NCBI RefSeq assembly: GCF_932526225.1
Contig: NC_064036.1
Location: forward strand, 5,587,519 to 5,651,518
Reading direction: 5' to 3'
DNA: 64,000 nt
From: Nematostella vectensis
Lineage: Eukaryota > Cnidaria > Anthozoa > Actiniaria > Edwardsiidae
Shown: positions 19,201-29,652 of the stretch, piece after piece
How positions within the stretch are numbered: the stretch's first letter is position 1
Layout of the letters: the number at the start of each line of letters is the position of its first letter
Notes under the pieces: generated by a model
Seen by the model: the letters and a program-made list of their open reading frames with translations, nothing else
Databases searched by the model: none
What the model was told of the DNA's origin: nothing
Position numbers and translations under genes: made by a program

Positions 19201-19205
19201 TCTAG
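10210..19205 (+). CDS. SELENBP1: Selenium-binding protein 1 / methanethiol oxidase, copy A (complete)
   Basis: Exons: 10210-10219, optional 13099-13134, 13659-13849, 14467-14652, 15060-15180, 15833-16015, 16644-16822, 17000-17078, 17814-17935, 18633-18844 and 19043-19205 (TAG). All sites are AG/GT and phases agree, giving 481 aa, or 493 with the 36-nt exon; the human protein is 472. Family blocks in order are [120 protein letters not shown] and the C-terminal [12 protein letters not shown]. Human SELENBP1 is a cytosolic methanethiol oxidase yielding hydrogen sulfide, peroxide and formaldehyde. The start is the only ATG joined in frame to exon 2 (MSK). Confidence 0.93.
10620..11605. mobile_element. 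Possible non-autonomous DNA transposon in SELENBP1 intron 1, unit A
   Basis: The ends are loosely inverted. CATTACTAAAAAG then AACCGGCGGAAC near 10635 is mirrored by GTTCCGCCGGTTCC and CTTTTTAGTAATG near 11547-11582, and a pyrimidine-rich TATATCCCCCTTC at 11501 mirrors GGGGGGTATAGGGG near 10668. A smaller inverted-repeat element (10717-10964) is nested inside. No transposase frame is visible. Confidence 0.4.
10717..10964. mobile_element. MITE with AGCCGCATTGTCACCAG ends, unit A intron 1
   Basis: About 250 bp with near-perfect terminal inverted repeats: AGCCGCATTGTCACCAGTTT on the left and its complement AAACTGGTGACAATGCGGCT on the right. The interior is AT-rich and non-coding. A second copy lies at 24855-25108. 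Confidence 0.85.
13099..13134 (+). other. Optional 36-nt exon in SELENBP1 intron 1, copy A
   Basis: The strong acceptor TTTTCCTTTCAG is followed by 36 nt and the donor GGGTAAGT. Both ends are phase 1, so inclusion adds 12 residues near the N-terminus ([13 protein letters not shown] across the joins) and skipping keeps the frame. Copy B has the same exon at 37548-37583; copy C has lost it. Human SELENBP1 has no obvious counterpart, so I treat it as a possible cassette exon. Confidence 0.6.
13185..13285. repeat. CAGA/CGGACAGA simple repeat with poly-G, unit A intron 1
   Basis: A (GACA)n/(GACGGACA)n tract is interrupted by a run of about 14 G. A shorter tract of the same kind lies at 13553-13616. 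Equivalents are at 37633-37740 (B) and 59543-59640 (C), and the G run length differs between copies. Confidence 0.85.
15996..16395 (+). repeat. Tandem duplication of the SELENBP1 exon 5 3' end and donor, unit A (5 donors)
   Basis: An ~80-bp unit holds the last ~30 bases of exon 5 (GGGGATTTTATCTGGAAGAT and on), the donor TTCGAgtaagt, GTGCAGATGGAGG, a G run and CTTTCAGT. Donors are at 16016, 16096, 16177, 16257 and 16338. Only the first follows the real exon, but each later unit has both an acceptor-like CTTTCAG and a donor around a 32-base copy of the exon end. Confidence 0.93.
17346..17733. mobile_element. MITE with AAGGTTTGTTTCCATATGATCG ends, interrupted by a second element, unit A intron 7
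   Basis: The left end AAGGTTTGTTTCCATATGAT is mirrored by CGATCATATGGAAACCTT at 17715-17733. Inside are repeated GCGATCGTACGGTCAAAT segments and the nested element at 17420-17576. Equivalent in unit B at 41711-42114; in unit C it begins near 63620 and is cut by the window end. Confidence 0.65.
17420..17576. mobile_element. Nested MITE with CAG(G/C)GGCGTAGCCAGG ends, unit A
   Basis: The ends are CAGGGGCGTAGCCAGG and, inverted, CCTGGCTACGCCGCTG. TGCGA flanks both sides, consistent with a short target duplication. The interior has a C/G-rich GGGCCCGGGCCCC palindrome. The ends look like those of non-autonomous DNA transposons seen in many invertebrate genomes; the superfamily is not decided. Confidence 0.7.
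18345..18592 (-). mobile_element. tRNA-derived SINE in SELENBP1 intron 8, unit A
   Basis: On the minus strand the 5' end carries a pol III box A (TGGCCCAGTGTG, 18567-18578) and a perfect box B (GGTTCGATTCC, 18514-18524), arranged like a tRNA with a long variable arm. A body and an AAGCGCTATATAAATGC-type tail running into A/T-rich sequence follow. Its head ends about 40 bp before exon 9. The long tail argues against a plain tRNA gene. Confidence 0.7.
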
Positions 19206-19280
19206 ACACGATAACGCAACAAACTGGATAATGGACTAGATAAGAAACTTTTATATGAATAGCTTTTTAAAAAGCGTGGG

Positions 19281-19286
19281 AATAAA
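19281..19286 (+). terminator. Polyadenylation signal of SELENBP1 copy A
   Basis: AATAAA lies about 75 bases after the stop codon. The same motif follows copy B near 43687. Confidence 0.6.
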
Positions 19287-19299
19287 ATATTGGGTAAAA

Positions 19300-22200
19300 A
19301 ACAGGTCCTTTTTGTAGATCATAAATGTCTCTTCTCTTGGTCTCGGGAGCTTACGGTTTTACGCTGAGTCAAAAATTGTAAACTCAGAGGTGGAATTAAG
19401 AACATATAGAAATCTACGGAGGGTTGATGGACCCCCATTTTACATGGACCCATTGACATTCTCCCAACACCTCCCCCCCCACTTCAAGATCGCTGTCTTT
19501 CAAGCTCTCAAGGTACGTGGTTAAATAGGGCTTGTGTGGATGCGGTATGCGGTGCGGAATGCCTTAGAAAACTCTAATCGTGGATTTCTGCACTTTAAAG
19601 TAGCTATTCCTACAAGGTTATTATAAGCGGGTCCCCAGCACATAGAAAGAGCCTTGTCTGCCGCCAAGCAAAAAACAAACAAACAAACAAAACAATTATT
19701 TCGCAAGTATTATATGGGCTGATTTGAACTCACAAATGCTAAAAAGCATTTTTTTCTAATCTACTTTATGTTTATTTTTACGAGTAGATTGGAACACCCT
19801 CTTGAACCAGCTAACAAAAGCGATGTTTAAAACTAAGAGGTTTCAAATTAAAATTAAACTTTAACTGCCATGAATTGGTGGCATTTTAAACATATTAGAC
19901 ATTTCCTGTCTCAGAGATTCCCTGTCTAAGAAATTTCCCTGTCTAAGAATTCCCTGTCTAAGAGATTCCTAGCCTGCGTCCAGCCGGAAATAGTTTCATG
20001 ATTAATAATGGAACTATTTCTGGCTGCACGCAGGCTAAGAGTGATTCCTTTCTAAGCTATCTCTCGATATCTCTGACTAACAAAGCTTCGAACATAAAAT
20101 AAACTTGATTAATCAAAAGATACGCTCTACTGAAAATATAATCACAATACCAAAGCTTGAAACCTCTTCTCAATATTGTATAATTTACTGCTCAAAATAT
20201 GTCCCTTGAATGATATAAGGGTAAACATCATTACCAATTTCAAACAAAAATAAAAACCAAATAGAACCCCTAATAAACATAATTTGTGCCTATGAACAAT
20301 AATAATAACCGAAATCTCAAGTAATTCTAATTATTTACAAGTAATCTGATGCTTTTCCTCTAAAAATCGTTTTCACACATGCAAACAGGTATGATAAAAA
20401 TATATTAAATCTATTTCTTGTTTACAATTATGTTTGCCAAAGTTAAAAATATGGACTATTTTAAGATTTTTACATATACCTTGACGAAATGATGCTCTTG
20501 CACTAAACAATCATCTCCCATCACTAAGTTCTAATAATTTATTCCAGCGATTCGCATAGAAAAAAGCTGCTTTACCTTCAAGAACCAAGACCTCGTACCC
20601 ATTCCTCCTTAAGCTCACGTTTCTCAATCACTGCACAACCACTGATTGATAATTTGATCTAGTGTCAGAAGAAGGACCATTCTATCTATATTTGAGGAAA
20701 TACCGAGAATGTTACCTCTCTGGGAAATAAACAAAAAGCAAACCTTTGCTTAAAAGTCAGTGGGGTCCCGTGAACAAAATATAGAGTTGGAAAAAAAAAA
20801 ATCAGTAATACCCCGTCTGATTAAATGATCGGTGCTTGATAAAGCAGACAACTCTATTACTAGCATCGCTCTCTAAGGGCAATCTCTTGTGGTGCAACCC
20901 TTTTTCTAAGAATTATCTAATCTGGAACTTCTGTGCATCTTGTTGTATTACGCTCATTTCCAGTCTTCTGGCGGTTCACGAAGGCAAAGCTAGACGCGGT
21001 AGCCTGGGCTCTGAGTTGGCAAAAAAGTTTTTTTTTAGTATGTACCTAAGGGATCTATCAGACATGGGGATAAAGGCGCGGCTCACAACTACCATGAAAG
21101 CAAAAAGGTCTATTTTGCCCCTTCCCCCCTCCCTTACCCTAAGCATACAAAGTAAACGCAACAGATGTCCAATAGAACAAGCGATTCTTGCTTATTTTCA
21201 CATTTAAGAAGGAAACTTAATGCAATTATTTAATGTAGAGAAAAGGGCCAAAAATACCTAGTGTCTAAAACGCGTAAACGGGATTTTGAAACAACACCCT
21301 CTATCCAATAACCCCCCCCCCCCCCCCACCCCTCTCCCCCTCTTGGGGACCAGAAAAAAATCCAGGGGCCTTTTACGGTAATTAGGGTAATTACGGTAAT
21401 TAAGGTAATTAGGGTAAACTGTTTTTGCCCTCCCGAGTCTCGAAAAGATTTTTTAGACCAATACACAATTCTCCTACGCGCGCTACCATGGCAACCAAGC
21501 TTTCAAGTTTGCCAATCTTCTTTTCATAGAGATTTCTATCAGTTTTGGAGTTATACATACGGCTTTTGAAAGATAATGTAGTTGAGAATTGGCACCTTTA
21601 TCCTTATTGGTTAACTTTTTTAGGTTATCCTTATTGGTTAACTTTTTTAGGTTGCCATGGTAACCCGTGCTGCACTCCTATCCCTTACTTTACTGCAACT
21701 TTAAATATTTTGCGAACTCTGGTCAACAATTTCCAACCGCCGAACCGTCTTCTGGCTACTTTCACTCAAACAAACGTAATTACATTTGCTTGCAGTGAGG
21801 TGACGGGATTTAAAGCCATTTCAGTGCTGGCAATAAATCCGCTTCAAGGACTTTGAATGACGGAGGTCAGAAGCCAATTGTTAGAAATGTCGGCGAGAGT
21901 TCGCAGAATATAAGAAACGGCAGTAAGTTATTTTTCAGATCAATTTAAAACTGCTTGGGTGCAAGATCGTATTTTTTGGGGTACGTTTTAACTGCTTTTT
22001 TCATAAGCCATGGACCACTGGGGTTTACTGTTAAATTGTTAGTTTAATTTTATATGACGCCTTTTTCTTGGGACAAGGCCGTAATTATCACTTTAATCTT
22101 TATTCCAAATACTTTAGCTACAACAATCGTTACAAATGAACAAACAAACAAGACAAATAAGCAAACGAATAGACATACAAACAAGAAACCAAACAACTAA

Positions 22201-23020
22201 GCAAACAAACTAACATTAGATTACAGTTAAGCAGGATAGAGAGTGCGAGTAAGGTTAAAGATTTTCTCGCCAAATTACAAAAGCATAAGAGGGCTCAAGT
22301 AGTTTAGAAGATACCTAAAGAAGGAGTTTAGTGTGATTTACAGAAGTGCCAGGGACTTATCGCCAATGATTAACAAACGTATGTTTTTTTTCTTGTAAGA
22401 ATTAAAGTGTGGTTTATAAGATACCTAACGAAACCGTTTAGCGGGATTTAAGGTTATATAAAGGTCTAAACATCAAAGGTAAACGTATGGTTTATTCTAG
22501 AAAGAGTTTAAATGTGGTTTATAAGAGACCAGAAGAGGTTCATGTCCAAACGTTTTCATTGCCAAAGAAGAGCAAAGTATGGTTTATAAAGTATGGTTTA
22601 TAAAGAGTTTAAAAATGGTTTATAAAGAGTTTACGAATGGTTTATAAAGTATGGTTTAAAAAGAGTTTAAGTATGGTTTATAAAGAGTTTAAGAATGGTT
22701 TATTAAGAGCAAAGAGGCTCGACCCTCATAGCTAAGGGGAACGTTTATTCGTCTGGGTTTTACTTGTGGAAAGAGAGACGTGCGTACGCTTGGTATAATG
22801 ACAGCAACCAGAAGCAAGTGATGTCACTTAGGGTGCAAGGATTTTTTTACGTCATGCAAAGATAGTTTTCCTTATGCCATGCAAGCACGGTTTTTCTTAT
22901 GACATGCAAACATGGCTTATACAACAGGCGGCGAGCATGCGATAAGTAGCTCAGCGGTATGTCGCGCATGCGCAAATGTCTCACCTCATTTCGAGGTATG
23001 TAGATTACAGATGGACGAGG
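19300..23020. other. Intergenic region between convergent SELENBP1 A and the DCC-like fragment
   Basis: No supported gene. It holds a CCCTGTCTAAGA short tandem repeat (about 19920-19965), a hairpin of AGCCTGCGTCCAGCC(G)GAAATAGTT arms (19969-20039), a GGTAATTA(C/G) microsatellite (21375-21417), a duplicated CCTTATTGGTTAACTTTTTT block (21600-21655) and the TGGTTTATAAAGAGTTTAAG repeat at 22570-22715. Bases 19348-19813 are missing from unit B. Confidence 0.7.
22570..22715. repeat. ~20-bp repeat TGGTTTATAAAGAGTTTAAG, unit A
   Basis: Several imperfect copies of GTATGGTTTATAAAGAGTTT alternate with shorter forms. The unit B array at 46380-46620 is longer, so copy number differs between the duplicated units. 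Confidence 0.8.
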
Positions 23021-25333
23021 TTAAGAAAGATAATCATTGCCAGTTATTTCATTCAAGTCTTTCATGAGCCCTTCAAGGCCAGCTAATTCTTTGTCTAGAT
23101 CGGCGACAACTTCACCCTGAGGGGAGAGGTGTAAAAGTAAGTATCAACCCTAACAGGGGTGGGCTCGATCACCAGCCGCGCAGTACAAGACGCCGGCTGG
23201 AAGTAGAGTCTATAGCAGGCATTTACATGGACAAGCTATTGTAAAAAAAGGCCCCCATTGAATAATAAAAGGCAAAGGCATTCCAAAATTTCTAGCATAT
23301 TGTTCTTACTCTTTGGATTAGATTTTGAGTGACATGGCTCATTCGAATTCATTCTCAGCTCTGTCAAATGAATTGAACAAGAACATCCAAATGTTAAATC
23401 GCCAAATCCTAGGATGTTACTTGATACACACTTATGCCTGCTTATGCGAGAAAGCAAACAATAAAGCACGTGGAAATGGGAGAAAGCGAGCTTGTTAAGC
23501 AGCGATGAAGTGTGCAAATGCAACGAGCTGAAACAGAGGGTGATGGACAAAGAGATGAAAGGTTGTCTAAGAACAACGGGGTCAAGTTGAATTGAAATCA
23601 GAAAAATATAAGAAGGTACAACATGTAAAAGAGAAATGGATGTGATGAGAAAACCTACGGAAACCTCATCGTAAGCACTAAACATCATATTAGGAAAGAA
23701 AATCTTTAGTTACAGCATATCAAAGTAGTTTCCGGATGACCGCTTAGGCGCGTAAATGTTTTCCCGCCTAAAATATTGTAGTCTCCGGATAACCGGTTGC
23801 GCGCGTAAATGTTTTCCCGCCTAAAATCTTGTAATTCCCGGATGCGCACAATTATGGTGTCTAGTGCTTGCGACACGTTGGCAGATTGTTCTGCTATTAC
23901 AAATTCCAAATTCCTTTCAAATTGTCAAGACGAGAGAAAAATGAGTTGAAACACGAAAAGACAAAGGAAAATGAGCGACTTACTGCGTCTCTCTGCTGTT
24001 TAGGACTGTACACTTCGTTGTAAGTTGGTGGCGGTGACCGTACTCCGTTAGGAGATCGGGGCATGGCGGGTCTGTTATACCCCACAGGAGGGAGTTGGAT
24101 GTCGTCTTTGGGCGCTGATGACGTCACTTGTGGGACCTGAGTGTAGATGTTGTGGCTTAACTTCCCCCCTTTGTTAGATTGTTTTATTTTACTTAAAACT
24201 CAGTTTTCTTGAACCAGTTACTTGAATTTTCTGACCTGGTGTCAGAACTATAGCTTTGTCTCTGTTTAATTTTGTGAACACTAGACAATCATATTTCTCG
24301 TAATGTGTCTTATAGTTTGCTTCATTTTTTCATCAGCATCAGCCTATATCCTTTATCGTCAACTAGGTGACGGATTTGGTGATGCAAGTTTTATATCGAG
24401 GTCACCCCTGTCGGTAAGTGACTGGTTATGTTAGTTTATAGGAAGGGTAAGCTTTTTATTAAGGTCAATTTAGAATTAGTCGGTAATTAGGTTATGGAGT
24501 TGGTGAGCTTTTACATTAAGATCACTGGCAGTAGCAATAAAGTAGCTGTTAGTTTATTTACGGTTGAGGTAAGGGTTTAAATAACAGCACTTATTAGAAA
24601 TCAGAATCAGGTAAAGTCAGTTTATAAGTGGGACCAGGGGAGGAGTCCCATAAAGGGGAGACCGAAGCAAGGGTTTCAAGAAAGGGGGGTGGATTCATGG
24701 TTCTTGCGTGGATTTCCTTATATTTCTTGTTATTTTTGAGGCAAATATATGATAATAGGGGGGGGGGGGGGGGGGGGGCGCTCGGCCCGCCCCCTAGATC
24801 AGCCCCTCGGGACTTGGGGATTTGATTGAGTTGTAAAATCAATTAGTGACTGGGTTAAAGCCGCATTGTCACCAGTTTACTTCAGGTCGATTACGTAGCA
24901 ATCTCCGATGATTTTTAACGGAAAACGCGAAAAATATTTCAAAATATTGAAAGCAGTGTGTCTATTGGAAGTTTCTTCGAGGATGTGATCGATAATTTAG
25001 AGCGGATGGCCTGTTAAATATCTCGGATTCTAATAGATTCTTTTGTCTTTTAACGGTTGAGGTTTCCGTCGGACCTCCGGAAGTAAACTGGTGACAATGC
25101 GGCTTTAAGAGGAGGGATAAGCTTTATTGTCAGCAAATCCCACTAGTCCATCCCTGGTTACCTTGTAATGCGGTCCGTTGTCTTGGAATGTGGGTATCGG
25201 CGGTCTGATTGGCTGCTGGTGATCCAGGTCATAAGACTGGGATCTCTGTGGTGGCGAGGAGATCAGCGGTTCGGTAGAGTTGTCTAATGAGCCGCTGCGT
25301 GGGAACTGAGCACTATTATGCCGCATTGGCGTG
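23021..25333 (-). CDS. DCC/neogenin-like netrin receptor, C-terminal cytoplasmic exons, copy A (5' part not in unit)
   Basis: Three minus-strand exons splice cleanly: 25333-25162 (1 nt + 57 codons, ends PHYK), 24136-23984 (51 codons, VPQVTSSAPK to QQRDA) and 23116-23021 (31 codons then TAA). The last exon reads ELAGLEGLMKDLNEITG, which I recognise as the P3 motif at the end of DCC/neogenin/UNC-40 receptors. The previous exons are Pro/Ser-rich (PPVGYNRP, RSPPPTYNEV, PPQRSQSYDLDHQQ), as expected of the tail upstream of P3. P3 mediates receptor self-association and partner binding in axon guidance. No Ig, FN3 or membrane segment is visible in the window. The acceptor of the first exon could also lie 19 nt further upstream, inside the minisatellite. 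The identification rests mainly on P3. Confidence 0.65.
24855..25108. mobile_element. MITE with AGCCGCATTGTCACCAG ends, unit A, beside the DCC-like exon
   Basis: Same family as 10717-10964. The ends extend to a perfect TTAAAGCCGC...GCGGCTTTAA, which fits a TTAA or TA target. It lies in the intron about 50 bp past the donor of the DCC-like exon (25162). Confidence 0.85.
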
Positions 25334-26902
25334 CTGGTTATCGGGTACTTGGAGCCTACGAGTGAATACAACGAGTTTGGTTATCGGGTACTTGGAGCCT
25401 ACGAGTGAATACAACGAGTTTGGTTATCGGGTACTTGGAGCCTACGAGTGAATACAACGAGTGAATACAACGAGTTTGGTTATCGGGTACTTGGAGCCTA
25501 CGAGTGAATACAAAGAGTGAATACAACGAGTTTGGTTATCGGGTACTTGGAGCCTACGAGTGAATACTACAAGTTTGGTTATCGGGTACTTGGAGCCTAC
25601 GAGTGAATACAAAGAGTGAATACAACGAGTTTGGTTATCGGGTACTTGGAGCTAAGAGTGAATACAACGAGTTTGGTTATCGGGTACTTGGAGCCTACGA
25701 GTGAATACAAAGAGTTTGGTTATCGGGCACTTAGAGCCTACGAGTGAATACAACAAGTTTGGTTATCGGGTACTTGGAGCCTACGAGTGAATACAAAGAG
25801 TGAATACAACGAGTTTGGTTATCGGGTACTTGGAGCCTACGAGTGAATACAACAAGTTTGGTTATCGGGTACTTGGAGCCTACGAGTGAATACAACAAGT
25901 TTGGTTATCGGGTACTTGGAGCCTACGAGTGAATACAAAGAGTGAATACAACAAGTTTGGTTATCGGGTACTTGGAGCCAAGAGTGAATACAACGAGTGA
26001 ATACAACAAGTTTGGTTATCGGGTACTTGGAGCCTACGAGTGAATACAAAGAGTGAATACAACAAGTTTGGTTATCGGGTACTTGGAGCCTACGAGTGAA
26101 TACAAAGAGTGAATACAACAAGTTTGGTTATCGGGTACTTGGAGCCAAGAGTGAATACAAAGAGTGAATACAACAAGTTTGGTTATCGGGTACTTGGAGC
26201 CAAGAGTGAATACAACAAGTTTGGTTATCGGGTACTTGGAGCCAAGAGTGAATACAACAAGTTTGGTTATCGGGTACTTGGAGCCAAGAGTGAATACAAC
26301 GAGTGAATACAACAAGTTTGGTTATCGGGTACTTGGAGCCTACGAGTGAATACAAAGAGTGAATACAACAAGTTTGGTTATCGGGTACTTGGAGCCTACG
26401 AGTGAATACAAAGAGTGAATACAACAAGTTTGGTTATCGGGTACTTGGAGCCTACGAGTGAATACAACAAGTTTGGTTATCGGGCACTTTGAGCCTACGA
26501 GTGAATACAAAGAGTGAATACAACAAGTTTGGTTATCGGGTACTTGGAGCCTACGAGTGAATACAAAGAGTGAATACAACAAGTTTGGTTATCGGGTACT
26601 TGGAGCCTACGAGTGAATACAACAAGTTTGGTTATCGGGCACTTGGAGCCAAGAGTGAATACAACGAGTTTGGTTATCGGGTACTTAGAGCCTACGAGTG
26701 AATACAACGAGTTTGGTTATCGGGTACTTGGAGCCTACGAGTGAATACAACGAGTTTGGTTATCGGGTACTTGGAGCCTACGAGTGAATACAATGAGTTT
26801 GGTTATCGGGTACTTGGAGCCTACGAGTGAATACAACGAGTTTGGTTATCGGGTACATGGAGCCTACGAGTGAATACAACGAGTTTGGTTATCGGGTACA
26901 TT
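25334..26902. repeat. 43-bp-period minisatellite at the DCC-like splice acceptor, unit A
   Basis: More than 30 copies of GTTTGGTTATCGGGTACTTG followed by GAGCCTACGAGTGAATACAA and CGA. Some copies carry an extra 13-bp GAGTGAATACAAA, others shorten GAGCCTACGAG to GAGCCAAGAG. The array begins at the exon boundary itself. On the minus strand each unit ends CCCGATAACCAA, one base from the CCCGATAACCAG that forms the exon acceptor. Confidence 0.95.
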
Positions 26903-27520
26903 TTAAAAGCTTGTGAGTGACGGAAGTGAAGGAAGAAAGAGAAACAGAAAGAAGGGAAATAATAAGAAATGAAAACGAAATGCAGAAAGCACACTATATA
27001 GACCAATGAACCACGTTAAGAGTAAACATCTATACTATAGGTCCTATTTACATAGTTATTGTTGTATTTACTGTTTTTTTTTCTATAAGAACTGAGGTGT
27101 GTCGTTCTTTTGTCGGCCTTCGAGTATTGTGGAGTTACCCCAAGTTGACAGTGTTTACAAGAAATGTTCAGGTTACAGAGATAATCATCTGCTCTATTCG
27201 CTGTCTCTTTTTCTTGAGCTTAGAGCTATTGAGTTATTTACAGTACCGCTATAAACATGCTGTGCTAAGTTGAGCCCTCCTCTGGCAAATTGTCCCTTGC
27301 AAACCTAGGTAACCATAACAGTAAAACCCTATACACACAATCTCGGCATTGTTTCTGGTACAGGCTCGCCTGGTTGACTTCGAATTAAAGGCAATAATGG
27401 CATAGCATCGTGCAGCATACTACAATTACACTGTGCATTCCTCGAGCTAGTGACGCTACGTATTTTACAAGTGCACCGGCGCTGTTACTCCGGGGATTTA
27501 AATCCCTTACAAGTATATTA

Positions 27521-27814
27521 CCAGTAGAATGTTATTTTTTATAAGGATAGAGATACGTACGTTTTTTGCGAAACAAGACCGAAGGCATTCGCACAATTCT
27601 TACACTAATGGCGCCAGACCAGTAGAATGTTATTTCTTATAAGGATAGCGATACGTACGTTTTTTGCGAAACAAGACCGAAGGCATTCGCACAATTCTTA
27701 CACTAATGGCGCCAGACCAGTAGAATGTTATTTTTTATAAGGATAGCGATACGTACGTTTTTTGCGAAACAAGACCGAAGGCATTCGCACAATTCTTACA
27801 CTCATGGCGTCAGA
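27521..27814. repeat. Three tandem 98-bp repeats at the A/B unit junction
   Basis: Copies start CCAGTAGAATGTTATTT at 27521, 27619 and 27717 and run to TGGCG(C/T)CAGAC. The B/C junction has only one copy (50159-50256). The third copy is continuous with the start of unit B. Confidence 0.92.
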
Positions 27815-28076
27815 CCCCCTTCCCCTAACTCAACCCCCGTTGAAAAAAACCTGTTATATTTTTGCTGGCGGTCACCATACCAAGAATTTGGCGCCAACCC
27901 GAGTAGCTATCAGTGGATTTTATTACTCAAAAGAATATGCATCGTAGGGCGCAGTTGTTCTTGGTGGTCACTTAACTGCATCGGAAACTTAAGATGACTT
28001 TTGGATAAGCAACGATATTAGTCATCGATGGTTGCCAATCCCAATTGTTAATCCCGTACGCGGACCTCCTGGACCC

Positions 28077-28220
28077 GGTTCCTAGAAAGCAGGTTAAACA
28101 AGGGTCAAAAAAACGTTCTTATCCAATCAAATGTCCCAATAGTCAATCGTTCTTATCCAATCAAATGTCCCAATAGCCATACGTGTCACTAGGTTAGCCA
28201 TAGCCTGCTTTCTAGGAACC
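28077..28220. mobile_element. Foldback/MITE-like element with CCTAGAAAGCAGG ends, unit B
   Basis: Same element as at 7353, at the equivalent place in unit B, with the same inverted ends. Confidence 0.65.
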
Positions 28221-28372
28221 AGGCCCTGATCTCTTAATGACTAGTAAACATAAGAATTGCCGAGCATTACTCTTTTTCTCTCAACGTTCATTGATCAGTA
28301 GAAATTCACTGACTCACGGGCCTCTTTAAAGTTAGAAGCATCATATTTGCGATTTATTACTTGTTAACCGGG

Positions 28373-29652
28373 GCAGGGTCCAAAGTAACACTGGTTATCC
28401 ATGGCAAGGTCCAGGTAACACTGGTTATCCAGGTCAAGATCCAGGTAACACTGGTTATCCAGGTAACACTGGCTAACCAGGGCAAGGTCCAGGTAACACT
28501 GGTTATCCAGGGCAAGGTCCAGGTAACACTGGTCATCCAGGGCAAGGTCCAGATAACACTGGTTATCCAGGGCAAGATCCAGGTAACACTGGTTATCCAG
28601 GGCAAGATCCAGGTAACACTGGTTATCCAGGGCAAGGTCCAGGTAACACTGGTTGTCCAGGGCAAGGTCCAGGTAACACTGGTTGTCCAGGGCAGGGTTC
28701 AGGTAACACTGGCTAACCAGGGCAAGGTCCAGGTAACACTGGTTGTCCAGGGCAAGGTCCAGGTAACACTGGCTAACCAGGGCAAGGTCCAGGCAACACT
28801 GGTTATCCAGGGCAAGATCCAGGTAACACTGGCTAACCAGGGCAAGGTCCAGGTAACACTGGTTATCCAGGGCAAGATCCAGGTAACACTGGCTAACCAG
28901 AGCAAGGTCCAGGTAACACTGGTTATCCAGGGCAAGATCCAGGTAACACTGGCTTACCAGGGCAAGGTCCAGGTAACACTGGTTATCCAGATAACACTGG
29001 CTAACCAGGACAAGGTCCAGGTAACACTGGTTATCCAGGGCAAGGTCCAGGTAACACTGGTCATCCAGGGCAAGGTCCAGGTAACACTGGTTATCCAGGG
29101 CAAGATCCAGGTAACACTGGTTATCCAGGGCAAGATCCAGGTAACACTGGTTATCCAGGGCAAGGTCCAGGTAACACTGGTTGTCCAGGGCAAGGTCCAG
29201 GTAACACTGGTTGTCCAGGGCAGGGTTCAGGTAACACTGGCTAACCAGGGCAAGGTCCAGGTAACACTGGTTGTCCAGGGCAAGGTCCAGGTAACACTGG
29301 CTAACCAGGGCAAGGTCCAGGTAACACTGGTTATCCAGGGCAAGATCCAGGTAACACTGGCTAACCAGAGCAAGGTCCAGGTAACACTGGTTATCCAGGG
29401 CAAGATCCAGGTAACACTGGCTAACCAGGGCAAGGTCCAGGTAACACTGGTTATCCAGGTAACACTGGCTAACCAGGGCAAGGTCCAGGTAACACTGGCT
29501 AACCAGGGCAAGGTCCAGGTAACACTGTATATCCAGGGCAAGGTCCAAGTAACACTGGTTATCCAGGGCAAGGTCCAGGCAACACTGGTTATCCAGGGCA
29601 AGGTCCAGGTAACACTGGCTAAGCAGGGCAGGGTTCATGGTAACACTGGTTA
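28373..29652. repeat. 30-bp-period minisatellite, unit B
   Basis: Same array as in unit A. It shares with C a monomer shortened by 10 bp in mid-array (near 28985) and an AACACTGTATATCC variant near 29521. Neither is in A. Confidence 0.95.

Larger units (their letters stand above)
7077..27805. repeat. Segmental duplication unit A (about 20.7 kb)
   Basis: Nearly the whole interval is repeated at high identity from 27806 and again from 50247. Homology begins at GGCGCCAGACCCCC (7077), which matches GGCGTCAGACCCCC at 27806 and 50247. Unit A differs in lacking the LINE, in keeping 466 bp after the SELENBP1 3' end (about 19348-19813) that B lacks, and in having a far longer 43-bp minisatellite. Confidence 0.9.
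26903..28360. other. Upstream part of the DCC-like intron and the unit A/B junction
   Basis: No supported gene. Bases 26920-27520 are AT-rich and match unit B. They are followed by three 98-bp repeats (27521-27814), the unit junction (27806) and the foldback element at 28077. The equivalent at the B/C junction is 49548-50800. Confidence 0.6.

Noticed and set aside
23236-23688. 150-codon minus-strand frame with an ATG inside the DCC-like intron
   Set aside because: Low-complexity hydrophobic sequence with no known domain; the copy in unit B (47126-47588) is split by frame changes.
25837-26707. Overlapping minus-strand frames with SKYPITKLVVFT repeats
   Set aside because: They are products of the 43-bp minisatellite; only the last few residues adjoining the real exon (25333-25162) could be coding.
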